A DNA stretch of 64,000 bases, taken from assembly GCA_021234155.1 (NCBI GenBank), contig JAJEKV010000001.1, forward strand, positions 17,815,382 through 17,879,381, given 5' to 3'. Under the pieces are notes generated by a model. That model did not search any database. It saw only the letters and a program-made list of their open reading frames with translations, and was not told the DNA's origin. Both the position numbers and the translations under genes were made by a program. This document shows, piece after piece, positions 49,755 through 59,683 of the stretch. How positions within the stretch are numbered: position 1 is the first letter of the stretch; the number at the start of each line of letters is the position of its first letter. The stretch comes from Isoetes taiwanensis. Lineage: Eukaryota; Streptophyta; Lycopodiopsida; Isoetales; Isoetaceae.

Positions 49755-51330
49755 AATCTTGGTTCTGACCTATTACTTTTTTGTTTTTTCAGCATTTGGA
49801 TCCTGTCGTTATTAGCATTTTCTAAAGCGCCTTGCCCTGCTCTTTCTTTTGATGCAATTTTCAAGTAGAGCGCCTGAGATTGTAATGCGCCTAAGATTGT
49901 AGACGCTACCTACTTTGATGTTGATGAAGCTGAGCTAGCAAAGTGCCTGATAACTCGCAGGGCTCTGAATCTGAATATAAACATTACGTTCAATGTATCT
50001 GAACAGACTTGAAGAGTTCAATGCAAAAGATGTGGAATTCTGTCTAATATTTCATTGAATAAATTGTGTCTAATGTCTCATTGAATGTTATAACTGTATT
50101 TGAATAATATGGAATTGAGAAATGACTGAAAAAATACCTCCAAGAAATGATTGAAAATGACCTTCCAAGAATCACTGATTCTTGAGAAATGACTGAAAAT
50201 GGCCTGCAAGAATCATTGATTCTTGGAAAGAATCTATGCCATGTGGCACACAGGGATTAGCGGATGGGGCAGAAAATGCCCCACCCAGATTTTATATTCT
50301 CTGAAAAGGGCTGTAAGTATAGACAAATTTTGGTAAAAATTGCTTCCCATGTGGGTTCATGTTTTTAGTTGCATCTCGAATAATCTTTTACATATCAACA
50401 GGGCTCAATGATTCTGCTCAAGCGGTCAGCTCCAGGTGATCAACAGGTAAAATCGGCCCGATTGCCATGTTGTGCCTGGAACTGGGTCGCTATTCTAGAC
50501 CTGCTTCCAGCTCCCGCCAGTCGCGAGGCCCCTGAAATCTGTTTCCCAGTTTCCATGCCGCCATACAAGAAGATTACTCTATTTGTCAAAATTCATTTAG
50601 CAACCGAATGTCATGTCTTTAGAATATACTCTTATAGGTACTTTACTTCTCAAGTGACTTTTCTTTATAGTGGAGCTTTTAGATGAGATGAGATACAGAT
50701 ATTGGTCTTAAAATGGACAAAAATACTCCTACTCCTCCTCCTATGGCCCTAATTGACCAGCAAGTCCACTCCTCCTCCTCCTTCTATGGCCTTAATTGAC
50801 CAACAAGTTCATCCATCCAACCTCTTAGGGCCACATTCTTGCTCTCTCGGCAAGCGTTTCGAGGCAGGGGTTTTCGGATTGCCATTTGTTAAGGGGCAAT
50901 TCATTAGGAAGAGGGTGGGCTTGAGCATCTTGAGCATATTCTAGGCATATTTTAATGATCTAATGGCTAAAATTAGTGGTTGTAGTTTTGGTGATGAAAA
51001 ATATTTTTGTATTTTCCAATCTAACTATATATAAGATTACTGGGGGGGGGGGGATGGGATGGAATTATCTATGTCTTTTGGAATGCCTTTTCCGGCCAAA
51101 ATTACTAGCAAAAAATCAAAACTTATTTTGGAAGGCTCATTCCGACCATGTATGCCGCTTTCCTTCTATTCCAGTCCCTTTAATTCCGACGCCTTCCTCC
51201 CAACAAGAGTACATTGATCGAGGTGGTTTGAAGCGCCTAACTCTAAAGAAGGCCTTTGTCGGAGCAACGATACAATGTGATCAAGGTGGTTTGAAGCGTC
51301 TGAGACAAGGTCCATAGCGGAAGGATTTGC
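49755..51330. other. intergenic, small repeats only
   Basis: 49826-49893 repeats the GCGCCT sequence of 46630-46695, so it belongs to the locus that the LTR element split. 50720-50815 has two copies of a CTCCTCCTCC...ATGGCC(C/T)TAATTGACCA unit. A G11 run lies near 51042. A possible first exon (ATGATTCTGCTC...CAACAG followed by GTAAAA, 50408-50446) cannot be linked to anything. Confidence 0.4.
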
Positions 51331-51540
51331 AAAAAGTTACTGAACCTGCATCTGGTGCAAGCAAATCTAAACGGAGCGATTCCAGAGTCCTTGCACAATT
51401 GATACCAAATCCCTATTTCTTCGACCTGTGAGAAATCCTGCCGGACTTGCAAATTTGCTGAAATTGAAGCAGATGCGGTTGTTTCAGAACCGCTTCAATG
51501 GATCACTATCTCAAAAATTTGGGGCAACTATTCCGCGTGT
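51331..51540 (+). pseudogene. leucine-rich repeat fragment
   Basis: One frame gives LLNLHLVQANLNGAIPESLHN and, after a break, a second frame gives LANLLKLKQMRLFQNRFNGS. Both fit the plant extracellular LRR consensus (LxxLxLxxNxLxGxIP) of receptor-like kinases. No kinase domain nearby; a decayed fragment. Confidence 0.55.
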
Positions 51541-51848
51541 TGTGGGGTAGAGCACATCGGATAACACTTATTTTGCGTGAAGAAATGACTCTAGCAAACG
51601 ATTCTATAACAATCCAGAATCTCTAAGATTCAAATTCAAACGCCGGAACTCGATTAATCATTCTTCCGGTGAGATTTTTTTCCCCATGTTCTATTACCAT
51701 GTCAATAAACATCGCTTAACATTTCTATATCATTAACTCACATGGAAGTTGTTTTTCTTAGCCTCTCATGCTACACGTACAACATTTCTATCCCTAATAT
51801 ATACTCATAATAATAGGCAAGAGGGAACAACTCAAACTAATACTTAAA

Positions 51849-51952
51849 AAGGAACGTAAACTAATCCTTTAAGTGTAAGTCCCTTAAAATTTTAAAAAGG
51901 AGGAACGTAAACTAATCCTTTAAGTGTAAGTCCCTTAAAATTTTAAAAAGGA
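51849..51952 (+). repeat. tandem duplication, about 52 bp
   Basis: GGAACGTAAACTAATCCTTTAAG...AATTTTAAAAAGG occurs twice in succession with no visible difference. Confidence 0.9.
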
Positions 51953-52322
51953 AGCTATCCGTAAAAAACGGCACGTAACATCTGCTAAAAAATTCTTTGT
52001 AGGTTGTGGAAGCTGGAGTAGGCCATGGTAGGATCAAGTTTCCCACAAGCACCTCTTTGGCACCAACATTGACCAAAACAGACTGATTTACGCCTCCAAG
52101 AAGCCCCTTACCAACCACACAACCATCTTTGAAGAGGTTCAACAAAATGAAATCAAAAGACATTACATAAACCTTTACAACACAATCAAAGACGGCTACA
52201 ACAACCTCATATCCTGCCCTACCAAAATTAAGAAATATTGGTACCTTAAATTAAGAAATACTGGTACCTTAAACGGAGGGGCATCATCTAAACTATCCAA
52301 ACAACATATGCTATTTCAACTA

Positions 52323-53692
52323 TAGACAATAAATTTCAATACAATTTTGCCCTAATACAAAGATAATTCAGTTATTTTTTCCTATCCAATTACCTTGCCC
52401 TAATTTTCCCGAGCCTTTATTTTGTATGGCCTCTGGCGTGTCTTTTTGCTTTTTTTTTTTTTTTTTTTTTTTTTTTTTGGCTCTTGTGTTGCTATGCTCT
52501 TGTGTTCTTTGTGCTCCTTGAACATTAAGTTTGTAGATTAATATGGTGTTTGATTTTGAAGGTTATCATTGTTTTTAATTTCTAGGTTCAATCTAGTAAG
52601 CGTGGACTTCAGGTAGGTCACGCCTAATGGAATTATCCAGGTTCAATTCTTCAAAGATACTTTAATTTTCTTACTTAATTTGAATTGCAATTGCTATTTC
52701 ACACTGGCTGTGATAATCTAGAATGTGATTGCAAGCTCACATTCGTTGATCCGTATTGATTGTTACATTCTTTATATTATTTAACAAGACCATTCAATAT
52801 CAAATTGCCTTGTATTTTATGATGCATGGCGTATATCTTCTTGTCCAAAGTATGTACTCCAATGTCATTTTAACCTTTTGATTCTTAACGAAGAACAAAA
52901 CTTGCCCAGATTGCTTGATCTTCCCAGCATATGCTAGATTATTCTCCTGACCAATGGTTGGGATAGCCATAAAGTAGGTTTTTAGCGATAAAGCAGGATT
53001 TTCTCATTTATTTTTACACAATAGGCTGGACGAAGAGGGAAAGGTGTGTCGCTACAAGCTGGAGATGGTGTACTCATTTTTATTGACTCATCTACAAAAA
53101 TTAACTTCTTGTTATTGTTTTCTGGAGCTTTGGCCTTGTTCATTACTTGATTCTTAACAAAGAATAAGTATTATTCCTAGAAGAACTTTCCAAGGTGTGA
53201 AAACTAATTTTGTGGAATATGATGACTCAAGATCTATGAGGAAGGATGGAGGTAGTCTGGAGCTATTGATATGTTAAGTGCAGGAAATGTCGGAACTTAT
53301 TTTTCAAAGTTTTTGGGGTTCTCAGTTTTCTTTTTTTATTCATCTTTCGATCTTATTCTCCACTTATAAAACTAGGCAACAACTTCTTGATGTTTCTTGG
53401 AAGCACAAAGAACAACCACCAAAATCCCTCATTTTAAAAGTTGTTCTGAATGGGTAGGCCAATCTGTTCCTAAGCAATAGGGCAGTAGTATAGAAATAAA
53501 GAATCAAGTTTGCCAAAAATGGAGTTTTCAAATGTTGAAATCCATACTATTCCAAGGCATTTGATTCCAGCTTATGGAATCCAAAGCAGTCACAAAAAAG
53601 CTAACTTTTTATGCCATATCTGTCTGACTCTAGCATTCTTTGCAACAAACATCTACTCAAAATAAGCTATTCAAGATAACGTAAACTTACAT
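52323..53692 (+). repeat. about 1.37-kb direct repeat, left copy
   Basis: Nearly identical to 59684-61048: about ten substitutions plus differences in a T run (about 29 versus 26) and a single-base indel. Begins TAGACAATAAATTTC and ends GTAAACTTACAT. It has no TG/CA ends and no target duplication, so it is not a standard LTR. Inside are short exon-like pieces (AG|GTTCAATCTAGTAAG...CAG|GTAGGT), suggesting a captured gene fragment. No long ORF. Confidence 0.93.
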
Positions 53693-54132
53693 GCTATAAA
53701 TGGATGGTGCAGTAGGGTTGACATTGAGTACAGTTAGAGGCCATGAATTCTTGCTCGTATACTCGTTGGTTTTTGGTGCGAGAAGGGGACGGAAATATGA
53801 GTCGTCGCCATTTATTGTTACTAAGGTTTCATGAAAGGCAATTGACAGTGTTGAGGGCTTATGGGATGGTTTTTTACCTTGAAATGAACGGGACCTTGAT
53901 CTTGAGAACTGATGTGACAATTCAAGTTTTCCGTAAAAGACAATATCATGGACGATGAAATGGATGTATAGTTGTAGATCCGTTTGATCGATATGATAAT
54001 ATATTGCAAGATTGGATTTGATGTGGTTAAGAACTTATACGTTAATATAAATATATATAAATGAGTGTAATGTGACAAAAAAAAGTATCTACTATGCCTG
54101 TTGCACGATATATATTCTGAAGACATCATCTT

Positions 54133-54513
54133 ATGTTGCTTTGTAGCGCAATGGAGGAACAACCTCGGAAGGAAGTTGAAAGTACACCATTGCATATTAG
54201 TCAAGAGATGGGTGAATGTTCAAACAGTCAGACAGCATTGCATGAAATTTCAGGGAAGAGGAAGCCGTCAAGGATATGTGGAATTAATGGAAAAATTAAA
54301 AAAAGGAGGCGAAATCAGATTGCATTGCATATAGCGTCGCATAGGTTATGTTCAAAGCCAAGCGCATCGAAGAGATTAGACATGCAAATAGAGAGGTTAT
54401 CAGCGGAATTGGACAAGATATCCAGTGAAGTTACTAGGTTATCTGTGAATATTAACAGGATATGTGGGCAGCTAACTCGATTGCATCGCCTTCTGCAAAT
54501 AATTGAGTCCTAG
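54133..54513 (+). CDS. unknown basic, coiled-coil-like small protein
   Basis: 126 codons (a later start at 54151 gives MEEQPRKE). The middle is strongly basic (KIKKRRR). The C-terminal third has heptad-like spacing of Leu/Ile (ERLSAELDKISSEVTRLSVNI) and may form a coiled coil. I do not recognise it. It stands in the same orientation as the helicase, about 1.3 kb upstream, and might be an accessory ORF of the element or a captured host exon. Confidence 0.35.
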   Translation: MLLCSAMEEQPRKEVESTPLHISQEMGECSNSQTALHEISGKRKPSRICGINGKIKKRRRNQIALHIASHRLCSKPSASKRLDMQIERLSAELDKISSEVTRLSVNINRICGQLTRLHRLLQIIES

Positions 54514-54735
54514 TGATGTTGCAAGAAGCATGTGGGCCAAGCAATGAAGGAAAAAATATTGAAAATATTACTATATCTAATATACAAATATATAGATTTT
54601 TGTTGTGTATGTATAAAGACAATGGGCCAGATTTTCTTATTGATCTTTTTGCTTCATGTGAGCTTTCAGTGGTTTGTATAGAATCACAAATAGAATCAAA
54701 CATAACTTTTCTCAAATGTGTGTTTATATGTGCAG

Positions 54736-54783
54736 AGGTTAATTGTAACTGTTGCTGATGCGCGTGACATAACTATAAATGAA
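54736..54783 (+). other. exon-like segment
   Basis: Flanked by GTGCAG and GTACGT, open as RLIVTVADARDITINE, and in phase with a possible next exon at 54952 (ISMGRLLPDDIL...). The same upstream sequence (CAAATGT.TGTTTATATGTGCAG) recurs at about 55556, followed by another GTACGT, so the segment may be locally duplicated. Function unknown. Confidence 0.3.
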
Positions 54784-55044
54784 GTACGTATTCTTCAAAA
54801 ATGTTATAATCTTGCTGGTTGTGCGTAGTGTTAACCTAGGTCTTAAATTCAATATCAATTAGATAGCGGCTAGAAAACATGAGTATTTGGCAAAATTTTT
54901 AACTACCTACATAAAAAAGTTACTTACGTGATCCTATATATATGTTGATAGATTTCAATGGGTAGACTGTTGCCTGATGATATTCTTATTCAAATGCATG
55001 GGAACAAATGTCTTCTTTGTGTAACCATTCGAGAGTTATAATAT

Positions 55045-55323
55045 ATGTTGGACGAACCTTATTACATGAATTGTGGTTGGTTGGAGGGATTTGGGCCAGC
55101 AATCTATAATGCACTTGCTGAGACAAAATATTTTCCCGATTCCCTATTTACACAAGTCGAAGCAGTAAACACGTATAGACCATGTGCAGCTTTGGCATAT
55201 TTTTTGCGCAAATATGGGAATCCAAGATTTCCTAAACCAGTTGCTGTCTTTCGAGTGGAAGCAAATTGGGTTGAAGAAACCTTGAAAGTTTTAGTTTACA
55301 AAGTCTCAGATGATATATCGTAG
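55045..55323 (+). CDS. unknown 92-residue ORF
   Basis: Starts MLDEPYYMNCGWLEGFGPAIY and has a protein-like composition (NTYRPCAALAYFLRKYGNPRFP). An in-frame stop six nucleotides upstream separates it from the exon-like frame at 54952-55041 (GRLLPDDILIQMHGNKC), so the two could once have been one protein. No domain recognised. Lies 450 bp before the helicase gene. Confidence 0.35.
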   Translation: MLDEPYYMNCGWLEGFGPAIYNALAETKYFPDSLFTQVEAVNTYRPCAALAYFLRKYGNPRFPKPVAVFRVEANWVEETLKVLVYKVSDDIS

Positions 55324-55771
55324 TGTGTTGTTGATCAATTTTTGTTGTCTCAACTTAGTCACACATTTATACTACATATGAGTTAAATCCTATTTACATT
55401 GGTATAAAGCGTGTTTTTCCTCTCACGAATGCACATGCAATTTTAGAATACACGTGTACGTAAACGCAAGTAATAAATATATGAGGTTTTATCATGCTTT
55501 TGTTTCTTGTGAGTTAGTGGAGTGGTTTCTATCGGATTTATATAGATAACTTTTCCAAATGTATGTTTATATGTGCAGTGTGCTATGGTTCATCGTTGTT
55601 TGCTGGTCACGATCTATATGAAATGAGATGATATATGGATCAAAGCGATAAGAAAAATAGGTACGTATTTTCTGAGTATTTCGTATTTTCCTGGTTGTAT
55701 ATCGTGTTAATTATTTTAGCATCTCCGTAAATTCTTGATTGTGCATAGTGATAGCCAAAATTTCAAGTTCA

Positions 55772-58558
55772 ATGCCAACTAGAAAGAGATTAGAAAGAAT
55801 GAACGAAGAAGATAGAGAGAGGCTACGTCAAAGGAGAAGAGAGCGATATGCAGTTCGTACAGAAGGTGAAAAAAATCGATTGCGACAGATGGAAAGTAGT
55901 AGGCGGACAGAGAGAAGAAGAGAAGTGAGGAGGATATGTCAATTGAGAGAGCCATTCGATGAGCAGTTAACCAAGGATTTACCGGATTTGAATATGCCTT
56001 CTGATAACGTGATATCGTCCACCATAGAACCTATCGATATATGTCAATTGAGAGAGCCATTCGATGAGCAGTTAACCAGGGATTTACCGGATTTGAATAT
56101 GCCTTCTGTTAACGTGATATCGTCCACCATAGAACCTATCGATCACAATGGATCGACCGATGTAGATATAGATACAAACATTGATGGTGGTCCATTAAGG
56201 ACCATTGTTGGTGTGCTTGAGACCAGTATAGGTGATGGGCAAGGACCTTTGACCCATTGGCGATCTTGTGCACATCGTATGAGCTTGGCAGTAAGTCGAA
56301 CTTATACAATGTGCACGTGGAACAAGAGGTGTACGTATTGCCAGATACCATTACTCAGCGTTGAGCAAGATGGTTTTTGTTGCAATAATGGAAAGTGGTT
56401 ATTACCTTCATTGCCATCTTTGCCTAGAATACTGGAAAACTTATACAGTACGCCTGGTTTTGACGTAGATGCAAGGAAAGTGAACAAACTATTTTGTTTC
56501 AGTGTTCTTGGAGTTGACGGTGGGTTTGTAAACCTGGGTTTTCCTTCTTCTGTGACAATTACGGGTCGCACGTATCATCGACTGCTTCCTACTACAGATA
56601 TTGGAAATCCAATACACTGGTACATTTACGACGAGTCACAACGTTATGAACAGGGACGTCGTCAAGGGGTGCCATTTCAATGGATTGCAATCGTAGGGTC
56701 AGTTCTTGACCAAATTAACCCATATATTCGAAATCTCCGAACTATGGGAAGTATGCACGTACCATCGGCATACATAACGATTGAAGGAGCAATTGCAACT
56801 GATGAGATTGCGGCCATTGCCGACGTTAATAACACGACCAATATAAGGCCTCGAGTCGCTGGTTTTTGGGTGCAAAATGAAGGAGAGCCGACATTCATGA
56901 ATATTCTTGATCCTATGTATGAGCCACTTCAGTATCCTCTATTCTACCCCCATGGAACATTAGGTTGGGGGCCTGCAAATGAGTACAATTTCACGCAGTT
57001 GCAATGGTATAGGTCGAGATTGTTGCATGAGGATCGTTTCTTGCAACTAGGGCGATTATGTGGGGAGTATTTAGTTGACATGTACTCGAGGATTGAGGAT
57101 GCCAGGTTAAATTATTTCAGAACGTCGGCCTTTCGTACTAGGAGAGTGCAATATGATCACGCAGATCACGCAGTGTCTTTAAACAGTGCGATGGAGATGA
57201 CAAGTACAATGAATGCTAACCAATTAGAAGTATATAACTATTTACGTCAGGATTTGGAATGCGCGCAAAGCAAGCATCCAATATTCGTAAACGGCAAAGC
57301 TGGCACAGGAAAGACTTTTGTCCTTAATTGCATATGCCTGTTGATACGAGGAAATCAAAACATCGTGCATCCATGTGGCACGACAGCACTTGCCGCTCTG
57401 CAATACCCAGGGGGACGAACTGCGCACTCACTTTTCCAAATCCCTGTTGTGGAAAACAATGTGGGTCTGCATTCATTACTCGATCGAGATTCGGGAGCGG
57501 CTCAACTCCTTAGTGCAGCAAAGGCCATAATATGGGATGAATTTCCGATGGCTAATAAAGCAGTGATAGAGAGCGTGAACAACCTATTGCAGCAAGTATG
57601 TAGAAATGCTTTACCCTTTGGAGGTAAGCACTTTACGGCTTCTGGAGATTTTAGACAAGTAGCACCAGTGGTGAAAGGAGGAGGCAAAACTGCAACAATC
57701 AATGCATCTATAAAATCGTCACCACTATGGCAGGCATTTCACGTGTTGAAGTTAGAGCAGCCAGTACGAAATGCAGGAGATTCTGAGCTCATGCATTATG
57801 TAGACAATATAGGAGAAAATTGCTCTCTAGACATATTTAATACAACCACCGATATTGTAGACGCAGAAATATTTCTCTATCCGTCAAACATTTTGAGGAA
57901 TCCAATTGAATGTGGAAGGCGTGCATTTCTGTCGCCTATCAACAAGCATGCCACCGATTTCAATGAACGTATGTTGAGAAAAGTTTCTAGTCAAAGTAAG
58001 TCATACTACAGTCACGATCACATTAGCGAACAAGAGGAACCCATTCTTGATCACCCCTATGCAACGTCGGATTTTCTTAACAATTTCACACATTCTGGCA
58101 TTCCTGACCATGAGCTCAAACTCAAAGTAGGGGCAATATGCCATGTTATGAAGCGCCTCGATATAGAAAAAGGTCTCGTGAAAAATGCAAGAGTAATGAT
58201 TACCTCAATGCATGAGAAATTCGTAATGGCCAAAGTATTGGGTTCGACTGCACCATCAAATAGTAGTACATATCCAATCTCTAGAGCCGATTTTTTTTAC
58301 CAACCAGATAACATGCCATGGACTATCCATAGACGTCAACTACCACTACGACTGGCATACTCTACCACATTTAATAGTTGCCAAGGATTAACACTGGATC
58401 GTGTTGTACTTGATTTGCGCACTAATGTGTTCGCACATGGTCAATTATATACCGCACTCACGCGTATACGAAAGAGGGAAGATGTGTTGATACTACTGTC
58501 TCCAGAGAATACAACGAAACGCACCGCAAACGTTGTCTACAAAGAGCTTCTTTGCTGA
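55772..58558 (+). CDS. Helitron-type protein: N domain fused to PIF1 helicase, HUH Rep missing
   Basis: 928 codons from ATG at 55772; the frame is open a little further upstream. Residues 1-45 are Arg/Glu-rich (RERLRQRRRERY), common at Helitron N-termini. A 35-residue unit (ICQLREPFDEQL...) is tandemly repeated at 55-124. Residues 190-450 are the Helitron-like N region: Cys-rich WNKRCTYC, QYPLFYPHGTLGW, RIEDARLNYFR. From about 480 to the end is a PIF1/RecD-type helicase: Walker A GKAGTGKT (508-515), Walker B IIWDEFPM (about 587-594), GDFRQVAPV, the conserved STTFNSCQGLTL and YTALTRIRKREDV. Between these the Rep nuclease with its HUH and Tyr motifs, normally hundreds of residues, is absent, yet the frame is unbroken. 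It may thus unwind DNA but could not nick it. Confidence 0.85.
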   Translation: MPTRKRLERMNEEDRERLRQRRRERYAVRTEGEKNRLRQMESSRRTERRREVRRICQLREPFDEQLTKDLPDLNMPSDNVISSTIEPIDICQLREPFDEQLTRDLPDLNMPSVNVISSTIEPIDHNGSTDVDIDTNIDGGPLRTIVGVLETSIGDGQGPLTHWRSCAHRMSLAVSRTYTMCTWNKRCTYCQIPLLSVEQDGFCCNNGKWLLPSLPSLPRILENLYSTPGFDVDARKVNKLFCFSVLGVDGGFVNLGFPSSVTITGRTYHRLLPTTDIGNPIHWYIYDESQRYEQGRRQGVPFQWIAIVGSVLDQINPYIRNLRTMGSMHVPSAYITIEGAIATDEIAAIADVNNTTNIRPRVAGFWVQNEGEPTFMNILDPMYEPLQYPLFYPHGTLGWGPANEYNFTQLQWYRSRLLHEDRFLQLGRLCGEYLVDMYSRIEDARLNYFRTSAFRTRRVQYDHADHAVSLNSAMEMTSTMNANQLEVYNYLRQDLECAQSKHPIFVNGKAGTGKTFVLNCICLLIRGNQNIVHPCGTTALAALQYPGGRTAHSLFQIPVVENNVGLHSLLDRDSGAAQLLSAAKAIIWDEFPMANKAVIESVNNLLQQVCRNALPFGGKHFTASGDFRQVAPVVKGGGKTATINASIKSSPLWQAFHVLKLEQPVRNAGDSELMHYVDNIGENCSLDIFNTTTDIVDAEIFLYPSNILRNPIECGRRAFLSPINKHATDFNERMLRKVSSQSKSYYSHDHISEQEEPILDHPYATSDFLNNFTHSGIPDHELKLKVGAICHVMKRLDIEKGLVKNARVMITSMHEKFVMAKVLGSTAPSNSSTYPISRADFFYQPDNMPWTIHRRQLPLRLAYSTTFNSCQGLTLDRVVLDLRTNVFAHGQLYTALTRIRKREDVLILLSPENTTKRTANVVYKELLC
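55934..56143 (+). repeat. 105-bp in-frame tandem duplication in the helicase gene
   Basis: Two adjacent copies starting ATATGTCAATTGAGAG (55934 and 56039), differing at about three bases. They keep the reading frame and duplicate 35 residues. Confidence 0.95.
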
Positions 58559-58920
58559 GAATGTACGTCTCCTTTGCTACTCTTCTCTCTATTTTCGGTT
58601 TGTATGATAGATGGTAATATGTATAAATACAATAAAATACTCGTCATGTGTTTGTTTGTTTTTTTTTTTTTAATGAGGCTCGAGAGCAAAAAATATGTAA
58701 ATAATGAAGTGGCACTGAGGACGTCGTCTACGGATAACTCACCCGTCTCCGCGGGTGAAGGTACATCCTCTATTCTCGTATAGAACATTGGCAAGAAATT
58801 GGACTTCATATAAGGTACGTTCTCTCAACCTTTTATGGATATCACCTTCTGCCCGTGTGATATATAGTCTACTGTTCGATTACCATGAGATTCCCCTCAT
58901 CTGTGTTTTATCGAGCTGAT
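58559..58920 (+). other. 3' flank of the helicase gene
   Basis: AT-rich with a T run near 58665; probably 3' UTR. No further gene seen. Confidence 0.4.
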
Positions 58921-58931
58921 ATAAATGGACA

Positions 58932-59270
58932 AACAAAGAAATATCCATTGCGATGATAGTCTAGTGATCAAGCCATTGGTTATGGGCAAGATCCACCTGG
59001 GCTCAAAACCCACTGATTATCATCGGGTGATTCAAAGAGGAAAAAAATATCCATCGCGCTCGCAGATTAGTGGTCAAGCCATTGGTCATGGGCGTCCCCC
59101 ATCCAGGCTCAAAACCCACTGTCTGCGATCGGATGGTAGCAAAACAGGATGAAAAAAAAGACATCTATCGCGCTCGCAGTCTAGTGGTCAGGCCATTGGT
59201 TATGGGCAAAACCCCAACCAGGCTCAAAACCCACTGTCTGCCATCGGATGGTGGCAAAAAGAACGAAGAG
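58932..59270 (+). repeat. three tandem tRNA-like units of about 115 bp
   Basis: Each unit has an A-box-like stretch (AGTCTAGTGGTCAGG; about 58958, 59067, 59179) and, some 30-40 nt later, a B-box-like GGCTCAAAACCCACTG (about 58999, 59105, 59220). The units differ by a few bases. This resembles the head of tRNA-derived SINEs. None folds into a convincing complete tRNA by eye. Confidence 0.7.
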
Positions 59271-59329
59271 AGAGAATGAAAAAATAAGAAGGAATGAAGA
59301 AATGCAAAAAAAAATGTTACAATGATATA

Positions 59330-59430
59330 CAGTGGGAATCCTATGGTCATCGACCACAGAAACCATGTATCACATGGGCAAGAGAACACAAGGCAGTAGC
59401 ACAGGTTCAAATCCCGTGTGTTATCAAACT
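59330..59430 (+). repeat. fourth, divergent tRNA-like unit with a perfect B box
   Basis: GGTTCAAATCCC (59404-59415) matches the pol III B-box consensus, with a possible A box upstream (ATGGTCATCGACC). Not a complete tRNA. Confidence 0.5.
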
Positions 59431-59648
59431 ACTAGATTGCGCATGAGCTGCATATATTCATCAAAGATATCGTATGAGCTGCATATGTTCATCAAAAATA
59501 TCGTGAATACATTTCATCAAAAATATCACGAATACATTTCAAAATCCGTAAAACTTTCGCATTAATTTGGCTTCAAATGAATATTGCATTATCAAACATT
59601 CGACATTAATTGAGGTCCAACTTTGTGGGTTTTAAACGAGAGAGATGT

Positions 59649-59672
59649 TCGCGGCGGCCTTGGCCGCCGCGA
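59649..59672. repeat. GC-rich perfect hairpin, candidate Helitron 3' terminator
   Basis: TCGCGGCGGCC and GGCCGCCGCGA are exact complements around a TT loop. Eleven bases follow, ending in CTTG, before the right direct repeat starts with T. The geometry fits the hairpin near a Helitron 3' end; the terminal tetranucleotide departs from CTRR. Confidence 0.65.
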
Positions 59673-59683
59673 TAAATTTCTTG

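Larger units (their letters stand above)
53693..59683 (+). mobile_element. 6-kb Helitron-derived island between the direct repeats
   Basis: Contains two short unknown ORFs, a long Helitron-type protein gene, tRNA-like tandem units and a GC-rich terminal hairpin, all in the plus orientation. The helicase and the hairpin 12 nt before the right border fit a Helitron whose 3' end is at 59683. The last four bases are CTTG instead of the usual CTRR, and the next base is T, as expected. The 5' end could not be fixed. Confidence 0.6.

Noticed and set aside
58932-59430. Functional tRNA genes
   Set aside because: Only box-like words fit; no complete cloverleaf with acceptor stem was found by eye.
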